Below, one piece after another: positions 36,565 to 48,102 of a stretch of 64,000 bases of DNA (positions are counted from its first letter, which is position 1; each line of letters opens with the position of its first letter). A model generated the notes under the pieces. The model saw only the letters and a program-made list of their open reading frames with translations, made no database searches and was not told the origin of the DNA. The translations under genes were made by a program, and so were the position numbers. Origin of the DNA: Nicotiana tabacum (Eukaryota > Streptophyta > Magnoliopsida > Solanales > Solanaceae); NCBI RefSeq assembly GCF_000715075.1, contig NC_134103.1:57814230-57878229 (forward strand), written 5' to 3'.

Positions 36565-37314
36565 TTGTCATGACTCAAAATCCCAACCGGTCATGACGAC
36601 GCCTAATACATTACTAGGCAAGCCAACAATCACATAACGAATATTTAGGTGTCAACATAGTTTGAAACTCTAGTACAACTATCTGAGAAAATAGAACAGT
36701 ACTGAATAAAATGAAAAGAAGGAGAGTCAAGGTCTTGGGAATCATAACAACTACCTCAAAGTCTCCGAGCAGGTACTAGCACTAGATCTAGCAATCACCG
36801 CATCCAGATGTACCTGGATTTACACACAAAGTGCAAAGTGTAGTATGAGTACAACTAACCCAATGTACTAAATAAGTAACATGACTAACATTGGGCTAAA
36901 AGCAGTGACAAACTCAAAAGTATACAGTCAGAACCAAAATAATGATAATACATATATAACAAAGAAAAAGACAGTAATAACTCAGAGAAACTTTCATATT
37001 CAGCTCGTTCACAGTATAGAAATTTAGGCATGCTTTCAAGTTAAACAATTTAAGCCCAATACTGATAAAATATGCCAAGTACTGCTAGCATAAGGAATGT
37101 TACACCTCTATGCCTACATGTCTAATATGCATGTCAAATGTAATGTATTACAATGATAATCCCAGGTACTCACACTCTCAGAGTACTCAATCTGTCTATC
37201 TCAAATTCCCATGCATCATACACAATAACTCAGCACTGTACGAGTTCCTGGACTCAATGTCGCTCACCAAAGCACGTGTATATAAATCACTATGCTTGCG
37301 CTCACTAATATAAA

Positions 37315-37460
37315 GCCTATAAGGCCTGCTGTGGTGTGTAGCCTGATCCACAATAATAAATAAGCCAATAAGGACTACTGCGACGTGCAGCCCGATCCAT
37401 AATAATAATAATAATAATAGTAATAAAGCCAATATGGCTTGCTGCGACGTGCAGCCCGAT
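37315..37460. repeat. Tandem array with AAT microsatellite in LTR B
   Basis: Three units of about 55 bases (TGCTGTGGTGTGTAGCCTGATCC, then two with TGCGACGTGCAGCCCGATCC), separated by AATAAT runs of different length. Confidence 0.75.
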
Positions 37461-38419
37461 CCACAGTAACACTTATAACACGGCTCCCAGGCCCACCTCT
37501 GTTACCAATCTCTCAAGTCTCAAGGCTCACAACCTCGTACTACTCAGCCCAAACAATAATAATATGTGATGTAAGAGTAAATGATAACAGAGACTGAGAT
37601 ATGATATGCAAATGACGGATCATGATTGAGCACATAATTACAATTTAAGCAGGTAACTCAAAACAGCATAAATAACCTCGCTAGGCCTTAATAGAATAAG
37701 AACATAGCCTAAACATATTTTTCTAACACGAATTACAGTTCAATTACTCTAACAAGTAAGGATTTCATGGATAGAACAAGATTTGCTAACAACACAGTCT
37801 AAAAGAATTAACCGAATCATGAATACCACGTTGCACGCCCACATGGCCGTCACCTAGCATGTGCATCACCCCAACACAAACCATATAACACGTTTTCCAG
37901 GGATTTGTACCCTCTGTTCCAAGTTTAGAAGTGTTATTTACCTCAAAGTGCGCAACTCAATACTCTAACAAACCTTTGCCTCGCGAATCGGCCTCCGATC
38001 AACTTAATATAATCAATACATGTTTTAGGAATTGATTCCATACGATAAAGCTAAGTTATTTAACCAAATTTAAAAAGTCAACCCAAAAGGTTCACCTCGG
38101 GCCCACGCCTCAAAACCCGACAAAATTCCCAAATTCCGAACACGCATTCAATAACGAGTCCAACCATAAAAAAATTATTCAATCCCCAAATCTTACTCTC
38201 CAATACCTAGTCCAAAATTCCACAAATTTCACCTCACAAACACATAATCTAGGTGGAAAAATCAATGGGTATTCAATATTAATGAACATAAGTGATCTTA
38301 AGTTGCTTACCTAGTGAATTATAGTGAAATCCCTCTCCAAAATCACCACTACTTGAGCTTCTAAAGTCCAAAACAGAGAGAAATCTCTAAACCCTCGTTT
38401 ATATCATTCTGCCCAGCAT

Positions 38420-38760
38420 TCCCGCTTCTGCGGGCTCATCAGCCGCACCTTGGCTCCGCTTTTGTGGCAAAACACGTCGCTTCAGCAAAATTTCATTAAC
38501 CTTCCCGACCAGCCGCTTCTGCGGTCCATGGTCCGCTCCTGCGAGACCTCACCTGTGCATCACCTCCGCTTCTGCGACCCTAGCTTCCCCTGACCAAAAT
38601 CCGCATCTGTGGCAGCTTCATCGCATCTGCGGGTTCTAAGATGCAGAAATAACCTCGCACCTGCGACCACTGCCCATCCTGGCCAGAACCCCGCATCTGC
38701 GCCTTTCTGTCCGCATCCGCGGCTCCGCACCTACGGCCAATCCCATGCAGGTGCGGTTGC
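38420..38760. repeat. Palindrome-word block in LTR B
   Basis: Words CCCGCTTCTGCGGG, CCGCTTCTGCGG, CCGCATCCGCGG and CCGCATCTGCG repeat with short spacers. Confidence 0.75.
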
Positions 38761-39474
38761 ACCAGAACTGGAGCTAATAGGAAATCCTCAAGTCCAAAAC
38801 TCAATCTGCTTCCAATCCGAATCACACCCCAGTCCCCCGGGACCCCATCCAAACATACCAACACGTCCTTAAACATGATACGAACTTAGTCGAAGCCTCA
38901 AATCACATCAAACAACATCAAAAATATGAATCACACCACAATTCAAGCCTATTGAAACTAATGGATTTCTAACTTCTAAAACCAATGTCGAAACCTATCA
39001 AACCAATTCCGATTGACCTCAAATTTTTCACACAAGTCATAAATGACCCAACGGACCTATTCCCACTACCAGAAAAAAAATTCATGCCCGGTATTAACAA
39101 ATTCAACTCTCGGCCAACCTTCTCAACCTTCCAAACCTTCAACTTTCCAACTTTTGCCAATTCAAGCCAAAATGACCTACGGACCTCCAAATCAATATCC
39201 AGACATACTACTAAGTCCAAAATCATCATACGAAGCTATCGGAACCATCAAAACTCCATTCCGGAGCCGTTGATAGATAAGTCAATATCTGGTCAACTCT
39301 TTCAACTTAAGCTTCCAACCATGGGACTAAGTGTCCTAATTCATTCCGAAATATCCCCGGAACCAAACCAACCACCCTGACAAGTCACATAACCATAAAT
39401 AAATATAGAATAAGCAGTAAATGGGGGAACAAGGCTACAATACTCAAAACGATTTATCGGGTCGTTAAACAAGC

Positions 39475-39620
39475 GTGGTCACAGGCTCAACAACACAATC
39501 CGATCGGTGTGGTCACAGACACAATAACACGATCCACTCTGCATGGTCACAGGCACAATACACAATCCGCCCGACGTGATCGTAGGAACAATATCACAAG
39601 CCGCACGGCGTGGTCACGTG
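39475..39620. repeat. Tandem array in LTR C, right part
   Basis: Continues after element B with four diverged units (GCGTGGTCACAGGCTCAAC, GGTGTGGTCACAGACAC, GCATGGTCACAGGCAC, GGCGTGGTCACGTG). Confidence 0.75.
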
Positions 39621-40689
39621 CTGCTACTCCAAACCATATCACATAGAAAATAAATATACAAGAATACATGTATATGATCAATTAATATCAGATTTCATAC
39701 TCCTAGACTGGTATAAATGACATGCTTAGGTGTATGCATGTGCAAAGGTGCTATCATAGCTCAAATTGGCAATTTCATCTCGGAAATAACAATTAAAAAG
39801 CTCAATCAGGATATTAACCTTTATGTAACCTCAAACATGGATCAAATAGCTCATAACATGGTTACAAATATGAGAAATATCATAGCATAAAGCTTACCAA
39901 TTAATTCAAGGCATATCATAGCTAAGCACTACCCCGAGCATTCCGGAGATAAGTCAACAATTGTTGGCTTATCTGAAATAGGATATTCGTCTCTTAGATG
40001 GCGTTATGCTGAAGGCACAAGATATTTATTGGAATCTGTACAAAATAGAAGGATAAATACCTTGGTGCTCGTACATAGACTCAACCCCACACATATGCGC
40101 CACCCATTGCATGTAGCTATCATAAATAACTCAAGCAACTAGTATCTCAATTAAGTTTAGGTAAGATACTTACCTCAAGCAAGCCAAATAAGTATTTTCA
40201 GAAGGCCTTCCCGCATGAATCAACCTCCGGACGACCTGAATCTAGCCAAATTAACTTAATATAATCAATAAAAGCCATAGGAACTGATTCTAAATAATAA
40301 AGCTAAGATCTTTGACCAAAATCAAAAAGTCAACCTTGGGCCAGCACCACGGAACCCGACCAAACTCACAACTTCCGAACACTCATTCTGATATGAGTCT
40401 AAATATATGTGTTTAATCCAAATCCGACCTCAAATTGACCCTCAAATCACCAATTTAAGCTTTAGAAAAGTCTTTACTAAAATACCCAATTTCTTCACTT
40501 TAATTCACCAATTAAATGCTAAAATCAAGGTTGGAATCATGAAATATAAAGAAAACCGAGTAAAAACAACTTACCCTAATCGTGAAAATCCTTTCCAAAA
40601 TCGCTCAAAACTGAGCTCACTAAGTCAAAATGTGATAAAATAACCAAAACCCTCGAAATGAGATGTTAAATAGTCTGCCCAGGCATACC

Positions 40690-41035
40690 CTTCACAATCG
40701 CGGGACAATCTTCGCAGTCGCGAAGCACAACCAAACACTGCCCAGGAAAAGCCCTTCGCAAACACGATATCCAGTCCGCGAACGCGATGCACTCAACCTC
40801 TAAGCCTACACGAACGCGGCCTTCTTCTTGCGATTGCGAAGGATAGAAGCCTGACACCCCAGCTGGACTCCCCTTATGCGCGAACGCGTCTACCCTCATG
40901 TGATCGCGATGGCCACTGCCACCCAAAACTTCATGAACGTGAGCTTCCTTCCGTGAATGCGATAAACAACCACCACTTCCAACACATATATCCTACGCGA
41001 TCGCGATTGCCTTCTCGCAATTGCAAAGAAGAAAA
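40690..41035. repeat. Palindrome-word block in LTR C
   Basis: Words TCGCAGTCGCGAA, ACGCGATCGCGATT and TTCTCGCAATTGCAAAGAA. On the minus strand it is followed by CTGGGCAGACTATTTAAC, a TATA-like region. Confidence 0.72.
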
Positions 41036-41748
41036 TCAGACATCAGAAATAAATAATGCCAAAACATGGAGAAATGGTCTGAAACCCAACTGAAACACAC
41101 CCGAGGCCTCGAGGACCCCCTCCAATCACACCAACCAATTCCAAAACATAACATGGACTTACTTGAGGCCTCAAATCACACAAAACAACATCAAAACCCA
41201 CGAATCACACCTCAATTCAAGCCTAAGAAACTAATCCAACTTTCCAAATTCAAAACTTACGCCGAACATGCCTAATCACCTCGGAATGGCCTCAAAATTT
41301 GGATGCGAGTCCCAAATGACACAAAGGACGTATTCTAATTTCCGAAACCACAATCCAAATCTAACATCATCAAAGTCAACTCTCGGTCAAACCAATCAAC
41401 CTTTCAAACCTTTAATTTTCTAACTTTCGCCAAAAAGCACTAAATCAACCTACGGACCTTCAAATCTACATCCAGACATATGCCTAAGTCCAAAATCACC
41501 ATATGAAGCTATTAGAACCATCAAAACTCTATTTCGAAGTCGTCCACCCAAAAATTAAACTCCGATCAACTCTTACAGCTTAAGCTTCCAACCTTGGGAC
41601 TAAGTATCCCAATTCTCTCCAAAACTTCTCCGAAATCAAACCAACCACCCCGGAAAGTTACATAACCTCAAATACACATAAGTAAAGCATCAAATAGGAA
41701 AAATGGGACTAAGGTACTCAAAATGACCGGCATGGTCGTTATATATTT

Positions 41749-42588
41749 CGATGCACTTCCATTTTCTATTATAATAAGCTAGAGATTGCGTAATAAACAA
41801 TGTGTCTAGTAATAAACTAGCTTCTTGGATGCGTAATAGACATTGCCTCGATTAATAAACTAGCTATTAGTTGCGTAATAGACTCAAACATGTGTCTAAT
41901 AACTTCATCAAATATCACACTACCAAATAAACTGTTTAATGTCCTTCATTCAGTAGAACTTACATGATCCAAAACACTTCTAACAAAGGAAACTTAGAAT
42001 AATCAAACTATTCCTACCAACAAACCAACATTTCTTCTCATTTCATCACCCAAGCTGCCACGAATCCGATAGCGACTACAAGAGCATAATATTGACCAAC
42101 GGAAAGCGTGGGAGTAAAAAAGGAAGAATTTAGAATCTAAACACGTCTTCTAGCCCTCTCCAAAAGGAGAGCCTCCACTTATTCAAACTCATTTGCTTCA
42201 TCTTAACTATCTCTCCAACATAATCTTCTATAGGAATATGCCCTGCCTCCAGTTCAATCCTTCCCTCAACATCATCTTCTACATGAACATCCATTGCTAA
42301 AATATTTTCAAGCTCAACCATCTTTATTTGCAAAAAATGTTCTTTTACGCTTAAGAGCATCCTTTTCATACTTCAAACTGCTGATAAGGTCAGAAATCCT
42401 TAGATCTAGCAAATCATCATCTCATTCTCAAAATCGACATCATTTACCCTATCCAACAAAATCAAAAAAAATTTACCACTAAACTTGAAATTCTAAAAAT
42501 GAAAATGTTAAATTTATCTTACACTAGTCAAGTAGTCTGCGCTTCACGCGGTCATAAAAGAAAATATATCATATGATCATGTTATAAG
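41749..42588. other. Host intergenic DNA right of LTR C
   Basis: AT-rich. Around 41766-41890 there are three loose repeats built on AATAAACTAGCT and TTGCGTAATAGAC. A minus-strand open frame of 79 residues (42130-42369) with a Glu/Met-rich sequence matches no family I know. Confidence 0.45.
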
Positions 42589-42603
42589 CTTAATCGAGAG
42601 AGA

Positions 42604-42833
42604 CAACAACAATAACAACAACAACAACAACCCAGTATAATCCCACTACTGGGGCCTGGGGAGGGTAGTTTAATTTGTACGCAGACCTTACCCCTACCCT
42701 GGGGTAGAGAGGCTGTTTCCGATAGACCCTAGGCTCCCTCCCTCCAAGAACTCCCCACCTTGCTCTTGGGGTGACTCGAACTCACAACCTCTTGGTTGGA
42801 AGTGGAGGGTGCTCATCACTAGAGCAACCCACT
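42604..42833 (-). mobile_element. TS-type SINE (tRNA-derived)
   Basis: Minus-strand order: tRNA-like head with promoter box A region (GGGTTGCTCTAGTGATGAGC) and box B (GTTGTGAGTTCGAGTCACC), body (GGTAGGGGTAAGGTCTGCG), and a GTT repeat tail. Perfect 15-base target duplications CTTAATCGAGAGAGA lie at 42589-42603 and 42834-42848. TS SINEs are abundant in tobacco and other Solanaceae and use LINE enzymes to move. The perfect flanks point to a recent insertion compared with its surroundings. Confidence 0.93.
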
Positions 42834-42848
42834 CTTAATCGAGAGAGA

Positions 42849-43602
42849 AAGATACAATTTATATGCGTCATATACAAATGTACATATTTTCGTGGGTACT
42901 CCAAAATCCTGTGTTATATTAGCAGCCATATAATTGGAAGAAGTTTAACTACTTATGCAGCTCTTCTTTGTCAATTGTCAATACATACAGCTCACAATAG
43001 GTTTTCATATTTTGTGAAGCACTTAGAACTATCTCATCAAGACGATCCAAAAGAAATGTGAGTTATTTGTCAACTTGCAGAAAAGTTCAATCCTTCCATT
43101 TTCATATTTTTGTTCATAGAAAGTCGTAAATACATTGAAAGATTTATGTCATTAAAGTACTTATGAATTGCGTATATCTTGCAATGAGCAATCCCTCATA
43201 TTTCCCTACCTTGAATATAATATTTCGTTCTTCCTTTTTCTTTCATCAACTTCGATCTTCTCCTGAGAATCCATATCCCAGGACTCTTTTCAGCAGTCCA
43301 ACTTAGTCGATCATTATCCATGTTCATCTTCCCTTAAACACTTTTTTTAAACTAAGAAATCCATGTTCAAGAACACAAACCTATACAAATACACTATCTC
43401 AACTTCACAGTGATGTCGACACTCACAAAATAAATTATCATAGAAGAAAAATGACTCATTTTGACTGTTAGAAGCAAGAACACGACAAAAAGGAAGAGAC
43501 AGAATAACTTGGGATTAACTGATCTTGGGTTTTAGGCGTAGATGAAATCCTCACATAAAGAGCATTAGCAGCGTCCCACAGCCAAATTGAAAAGTTGTAA
43601 CA
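42849..43602. other. Host intergenic DNA between SINE and hAT-like element
   Basis: AT-rich sequence without recognisable gene, RNA gene or repeat. Open frames are short and lack codon structure. Confidence 0.5.
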
Positions 43603-43610
43603 GTTTCATG

Positions 43611-44672
43611 CAGAGGCGGATCCAGGATTTAGAAGCTCCATGTGCCACAAATTTTGAACGTAGTCATGTTACAATTTACATTATCTAAATAGGGTATAAA
43701 TTTAATCAGTTTGATCTATTTGGGTTTCGGTCAAGATAATTCGTTTTTGGAGATAATATAGACAAATCGATCGAGCAAAAAGATTACATAACAATTATGA
43801 TAACTTGGAAAAAAAAAACATAAAATTCAACTGAATTATGCATTTTGTCCAAGAAAAAAGGCTCGTTATCACTTTATATTTAGATACTCAAGGCAAAAAC
43901 TTATACTAATAAGCACTCTGAACATTAAAACATAAGTAAGTTTATGGATATTTTTTAATTTTTATTTTTTTTATGAAAATTAACTCACTCGATATTATAT
44001 ACAATTGTCCTGCTTTAGAGCAATCTGACAACAAAATAAACTTTCATCATTGATTAGAACAATAACTTATTCAAGGATTTCTATTTTTTTTTATTTCTGC
44101 AAATAGATTACAAGAGTTGTACTCCCGGAGAAAACGATTATATTTTCATCATCTATCGATAAATCATAGAGGAGTTAGGAAAGCGCAACAATGAGAATTT
44201 TTTTGAATCGATATGTGTAAGAATTTTTTTTATATTTTCTATTAAATGTTTAAAGAAAAAAAGGAGAAACGAAATTTCAGAATAAACTAATAAAATCAAA
44301 GAAAATTCTGAATAAACTAATAAAATCAAACAAAAAGTCAATAGGTACTACTAATAAGTAAAAAAAGAGCAATTACGAAAAGAAAAACAAGAAACAAAGG
44401 ATCCTCTCAAAAGCTTAATTGTAATTGTCTTAAGCACAAAACAAAAGCTTTTAAAATGTGAGCTAGGTAGGAATCGAACTCCCACCACTTGGGAGAAAAT
44501 GATAGTGCCTTGCCGGTGGCACCTTGAGCCTTTTTGTTATTGAGGTTGCCTCTTAAAATATTTCTATGTATTCCTTTTATATATACATGCATGTATACAT
44601 ATTATTGCATAGTATCGGCCAAAACTTGCGGGTGATTTATCACCCCGTCCCTTATCCATAGATCCGCCCCTG
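43611..44672. mobile_element. hAT-like non-autonomous element
   Basis: Terminal inverted repeats CAGAGGCGGATCCA and, on the other strand, CAGGGGCGGATCTA. Flanking 8-base duplications GTTTCATG (43603-43610) and GTTTCAGG (44673-44680) differ in one base. TIRs starting CAG plus 8-bp duplications are typical of hAT elements. No transposase is encoded. A short direct repeat (AATTCTGAATAAACTAATAA, twice, 44276-44330) lies inside. Confidence 0.75.
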
Positions 44673-44847
44673 GTTTCAGGGACGAAAAAACCGTGAGAAC
44701 TTATTTTTTTGTAATTGTTGTAGTATATATTCAAAGGATACCAAGTTGGAAATATAGCACCAACTGCAGATCTATAGCAATTCACTCCATACCAATTCAC
44801 AAGGATTTTCACCCTCGAATTCTTCTGCATTTTGTCACCTGACCTTG

Positions 44848-45338
44848 GGGTAGGGTGGATGAAATGGAGGCTAGTGTCTGGCGTCCTCTGTGACAAGAAG
44901 GTGCTTCCGAAACTTAAAAGAAAGTTCTATAAAGCGGTGGTTAGGCGGGCCATATTGTATGGTATAGAGTGTTGGCCAGTCAAGAATTCTCATATCCAGA
45001 AGATGAAAGTTGTAGAGATGAGGATGCTGAGATGGATATTTGGGTACACTAGGCTGGATAAGATTAGGAATAAAGATATCCGGGTGAAGGTAGGTGTGGC
45101 TTCCATGGAAGACAAGATACGAAAAGCTAGGCTTAGATGGTTCGATACTTGCGGAGGAGAAGCCCGGATGCCCCGGTAAGGAGGTGTGAACAGCTGGCCT
45201 TGATGGGTATTAAAAGAGGTGGAGGGAGGCCTAAGAAATATTGGGGAGAGGTGATCAGGCAGGACATGGTGCAGCTGCAAATTTCTGAGGACATGGCCCT
45301 TGATAGGAAGTTGTGGAAGTCGAGTATTAGCGTTGTAG
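44848..45338 (+). pseudogene. C-terminal fragment of RTE LINE reverse transcriptase
   Basis: Carries the conserved end of solanaceous RTE ORFs: [77 protein letters not shown], a stop/frameshift at 45177, then [20 protein letters not shown] and [11 protein letters not shown]. The catalytic palm lies upstream of the truncation and is absent. The frame is broken once, and the end is cut by solo LTR D. Confidence 0.9.
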
Positions 45339-45989
45339 TGTCATGCCCCAACCTCGGGAAGCGCGACCGGCGCTCAACCGAGTGAACCCGGTTAAGCAAG
45401 CCTGTTAAATACTTTCTACCCCACTCACCCATGATAAAAAAAAGATATGATTTCATTAATTAAACAGTGGGAAGTTTATACGTACAATATTAAACCTTTT
45501 CATTAGCTATTTCGCCATTAAGTTTTAAAATACACATATTCTTATAGTTTGAGTGGAACAAGTGATCAAACACAATATAACTTGTTTAACATTCCCAACA
45601 TTCGTATACAACCCACATAATGTCTACGGAGCTCTAAAGATACAAAAGAGGGTAAAGAAGGTGCCGGCAACAAGACCCCGGTTATACCTCAAAAGTAGAA
45701 CAATATAAACAAAAGATATATTACATGACCCCGGAATAAAATAGGGCTCACCGTGTCTGCTGAGAAGAGGATGCAACACCTATCTATGATCAACACTGTC
45801 TGCTATGGAACCACCTGCATCCATTTAAAGATGCAGCGCCCCCGGCAAAAGGGATATTACTACTGTCGAATAGTACTAGTATGTATAGCTAAATACCATC
45901 TCAATAGAATGAATAATAATACAAGGAAAATAGTCAAGGATTTAATACGAGCTTCAAATAACATTAAACCATCAAGTTAAGGATCACAA

Positions 45990-46097
45990 AATTCCGAATC
46001 CGCTTTGTCTACGAACAAGGAAGCTATAAGTAATGCAACTATGAATCTCATGGAGAGTTCGATCCTGGCTCAGGATGAACGCTGGCGGCATGCTTAA
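45990..46097 (+). other. Plastid DNA insert: rrn16 leader and 5' end of 16S rRNA
   Basis: The block GAATCCGCTTTGTCTACGAA, AGGAAGCTATAAGTAATGCA, then TCTCATGGAGAGTTCGATCC and GATGAACGCTGGCGGCATGC matches the plastid rrn16 5' leader and the first 50 or so bases of 16S rRNA as I know them. The 16S part starts at 46046. LTR F, aligned at the same place, lacks the block, so it was inserted into the LTR. It is a nuclear plastid fragment, not an rRNA gene. Confidence 0.9.
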
Positions 46098-46165
46098 TAG
46101 ATTTTTAAGTCAACTCCCGCATTATTAGGTTGGATGGTTTTTGGTGCCAATATACCACAGTCTAC

Positions 46166-46345
46166 AATACCACCGTGTTATTACACGGAGTCCGATCTCG
46201 GCCCGATCGGCTAAGAAATCTCATTTGAGACATCAACCGTGTTTACAATTTTACTCACAATACCACCGTGTTATTACACGGAGTTCGATCTCGGACCGGT
46301 CGGCTAAGACATCTCATTGGAGACATCAACCATTTCAATCGATCA
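46166..46345. repeat. 93-bp tandem duplication in LTR D
   Basis: AATACCACCGTGTTATTACA and CGGAGTCCGATCTCGGCCCG occur twice, starting at 46166 and 46259. LTR F has the same pair with a 120-base period (53811 and 53931). Confidence 0.8.
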
Positions 46346-47369
46346 TCTTACTTTATATTTCTTTCCCATCTTTTCAGCACATTGGCATAGGTGGCTTTAA
46401 TTATAAAGTCGTTCTTTGCACTTGGCCTTATTTCATAATTCAAGTTCTTTTGCACAATCCAATATTATTATTATCATCAATAACAACACGGTTTTAATTC
46501 AAGACTCTTGATTTCACATGTGAGCAATTTAGAATTTAAGGCACATAGAGGCTTTTCACACAATTTGGCATAACAGTCCTTAATCGAATTTGACTTGAAG
46601 TCTAGGCATATTAGCACATATTCTAAGTCTTGAACATTTTCTCAGATGACGAGATAACATGATGAAAGTATGGGAATACATATTACACATATATTTGCAA
46701 AGAAAGCACAGTCGAGATAGCAATTTCTAGAACGTTCAATTTGGGACTTACGTCGATTGCATGAATACCGTGGGATTCAATTCTAAGAAGAGGGGGTTTA
46801 ACCAACATACCTCAATTGAGCCTCTTAAAACTCTAAAACGTTCCGGAATATTAGCAACTTCAATCTATTTTAGCAATATAGCAAAATTGAACCCAAAATT
46901 AGGAAAACGATCATAATTCTAGCTCACTTGAGCATTCTATCAAACACTATGTGTGTATTAAGGTTTCATGGCCCTTTTATGAAAGACTCCACCAACCCAC
47001 ACCCCATTCTTTTCTATCTTTAACTCACAACCTTCACACATATCTTAGGAACACATGCATGCAAGGTAAGCACTTCCGTCCCTATGAATTACCTTACTAA
47101 TGGCCCATTCTAGTTACATTTTGAAATTAAGAGTTTGGGTGATAGAATCTTACCTCTTAGGAAGAAGACCTCGGTGCCTCTCTTGATAATCTTCAAGGTT
47201 TTAAGTGAGAATTGAAGAGCAATTTGATGAAGATCACTTTCTCCCTCTAGGACCCTCTCTCGCACTCTACAAATATCAGAAAATAAGTTCAAAATGGTCC
47301 AAGGTAGGTGTATTAATGGAATAGGGTCGAGTTTAAAAATCCCAAAAATAAAATTTCGGAACAGGTTTT

Positions 47370-47690
47370 ACGGTCGCATATGCGACCGCATAATGGTTAT
47401 GTGGTCCGCGAAATGACCGCGAAAAGTGGCCCTGGGAACTGGGCTGGCCTGCTTCACTCTGCGGCTATTATGCGGCCCGCAGACCTGTTCTGCGGTCGCA
47501 TAATGTGCCGCAGAACCTCCCACCGCAAAAGTCCAAGGACGATTATGCGGCCAAAGTGCGGCCCGCGAAACAGTTATGCGGTCGCATAATTGGCCGCGAA
47601 ATTCACCTCAAAATTGGCCAAAAAGGCTGCTTCACTCTACGGCCATTATGCGGCCCGCAGAGTAATTATGTGGCCGCATAATGGGCTGAA
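47370..47690. repeat. Palindrome-word block in LTR D
   Basis: About ten words such as CGGTCGCATATGCGACCG, ATTATGCGGCCCGCAG, GCGGTCGCATAAT and TGTGGCCGCATAAT. Several are also present in the unrelated Athila LTRs. Confidence 0.8.
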
Positions 47691-48102
47691 GAAATGCCTA
47701 TTTCTGCAAAAATATTTTCTTCAACTTCCCAGTGCACTGTTTAACCTCTACGCCTATTTCGGCATCACGAAAATCCCGATTTTTAGGAAAACTTTTACGG
47801 GACCTTACATGTAAGTTAGGAGATATGAGGCTAGTATATATGATAGTGTTTTGTTTTAGGCTACTAGTGGCTCCGGTTGTGTCCTTAATACTTCATTAGG
47901 GTTGTAGGTTAGACTGTAGTATGTTTAGTGGCCCTTGTTGTGTCCATATTATTCCCTTGCGTCTGTAGTACTGTGCCTTTGTTACTGCTTAGTGTTATTA
48001 CTTTTCTCTCTATTTTTTGGTTATTGCGTTGCTGGTGTTATCTTTCAGGATTTCTTTGCTGTTACTGATACAATGTCTCTTTCCTTCTCCTTGTGCCGAG
48101 GG

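Larger units (their letters stand above)
33751..39469 (-). mobile_element. Element B: internally deleted Tekay-like chromovirus nested in LTR C
   Basis: The right LTR (36566-39469) is complete. The left one stops after about 390 bp (33751-34138) and is fused directly to the start of RT, so most of the 3' LTR, integrase, RNase H and nearly all RT are gone. Flanks CCGGC (33746-33750) and CAAGC (39470-39474) are a weak target duplication. Gag, zinc knuckle and a broken protease remain on the minus strand. Confidence 0.85.
36566..39469 (-). repeat. 5' LTR of element B
   Basis: A 2.9-kb LTR. It contains three units of a tandem array (37315-37460; core TGCGACGTGCAGCCCGATCC with (AAT)n spacers), a palindrome-word block (38420-38760) and, on the minus strand, CTGGGCAGAATGATATAAAC as the likely TATA region. 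Confidence 0.87.
32833..41743 (-). mobile_element. Solo LTR C (Tekay-type), split by element B
   Basis: Plus-strand ends are TGTCACGACCTAACCC and GGTCGTTATA. Target duplications TATTT at 32828-32832 and 41744-41748 are identical. Removing element B and its five-base duplicate leaves a single LTR of about 3.19 kb with no internal region, hence a solo LTR formed before or independently of B. It carries its own tandem array and palindrome-word block (40690-41035). Confidence 0.9.
45339..47809 (-). mobile_element. Solo LTR D inserted in the LINE
   Basis: Plus-strand ends TGTCATGCCCCAACC and GGGACCTTACA. Flanks TGTAG (45334-45338) and TGTAA (47810-47814) are a five-base target duplication with one change. 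It is homologous to LTR F (53110-55454) and, in the opposite orientation, to LTR E (62398 onward). No internal region, so solo. It contains a 93-bp tandem duplication, a plastid DNA insert and a palindrome-word block. Confidence 0.87.

Noticed and set aside
32833..41743. LTR C and B as one complete element
   Set aside because: B's LTR ends and the continuation of C's tandem array on both sides, together with perfect TATTT duplicates outside C, show two separate insertions.
42771..43061. Plus-strand ORF of 96 residues starting in the SINE
   Set aside because: It begins in the tRNA-derived head of the SINE and runs into AT-rich DNA without any motif.
46046..46097. 16S rRNA gene
   Set aside because: Only the first 52 bases are present; it is a nuclear plastid fragment inside an LTR.
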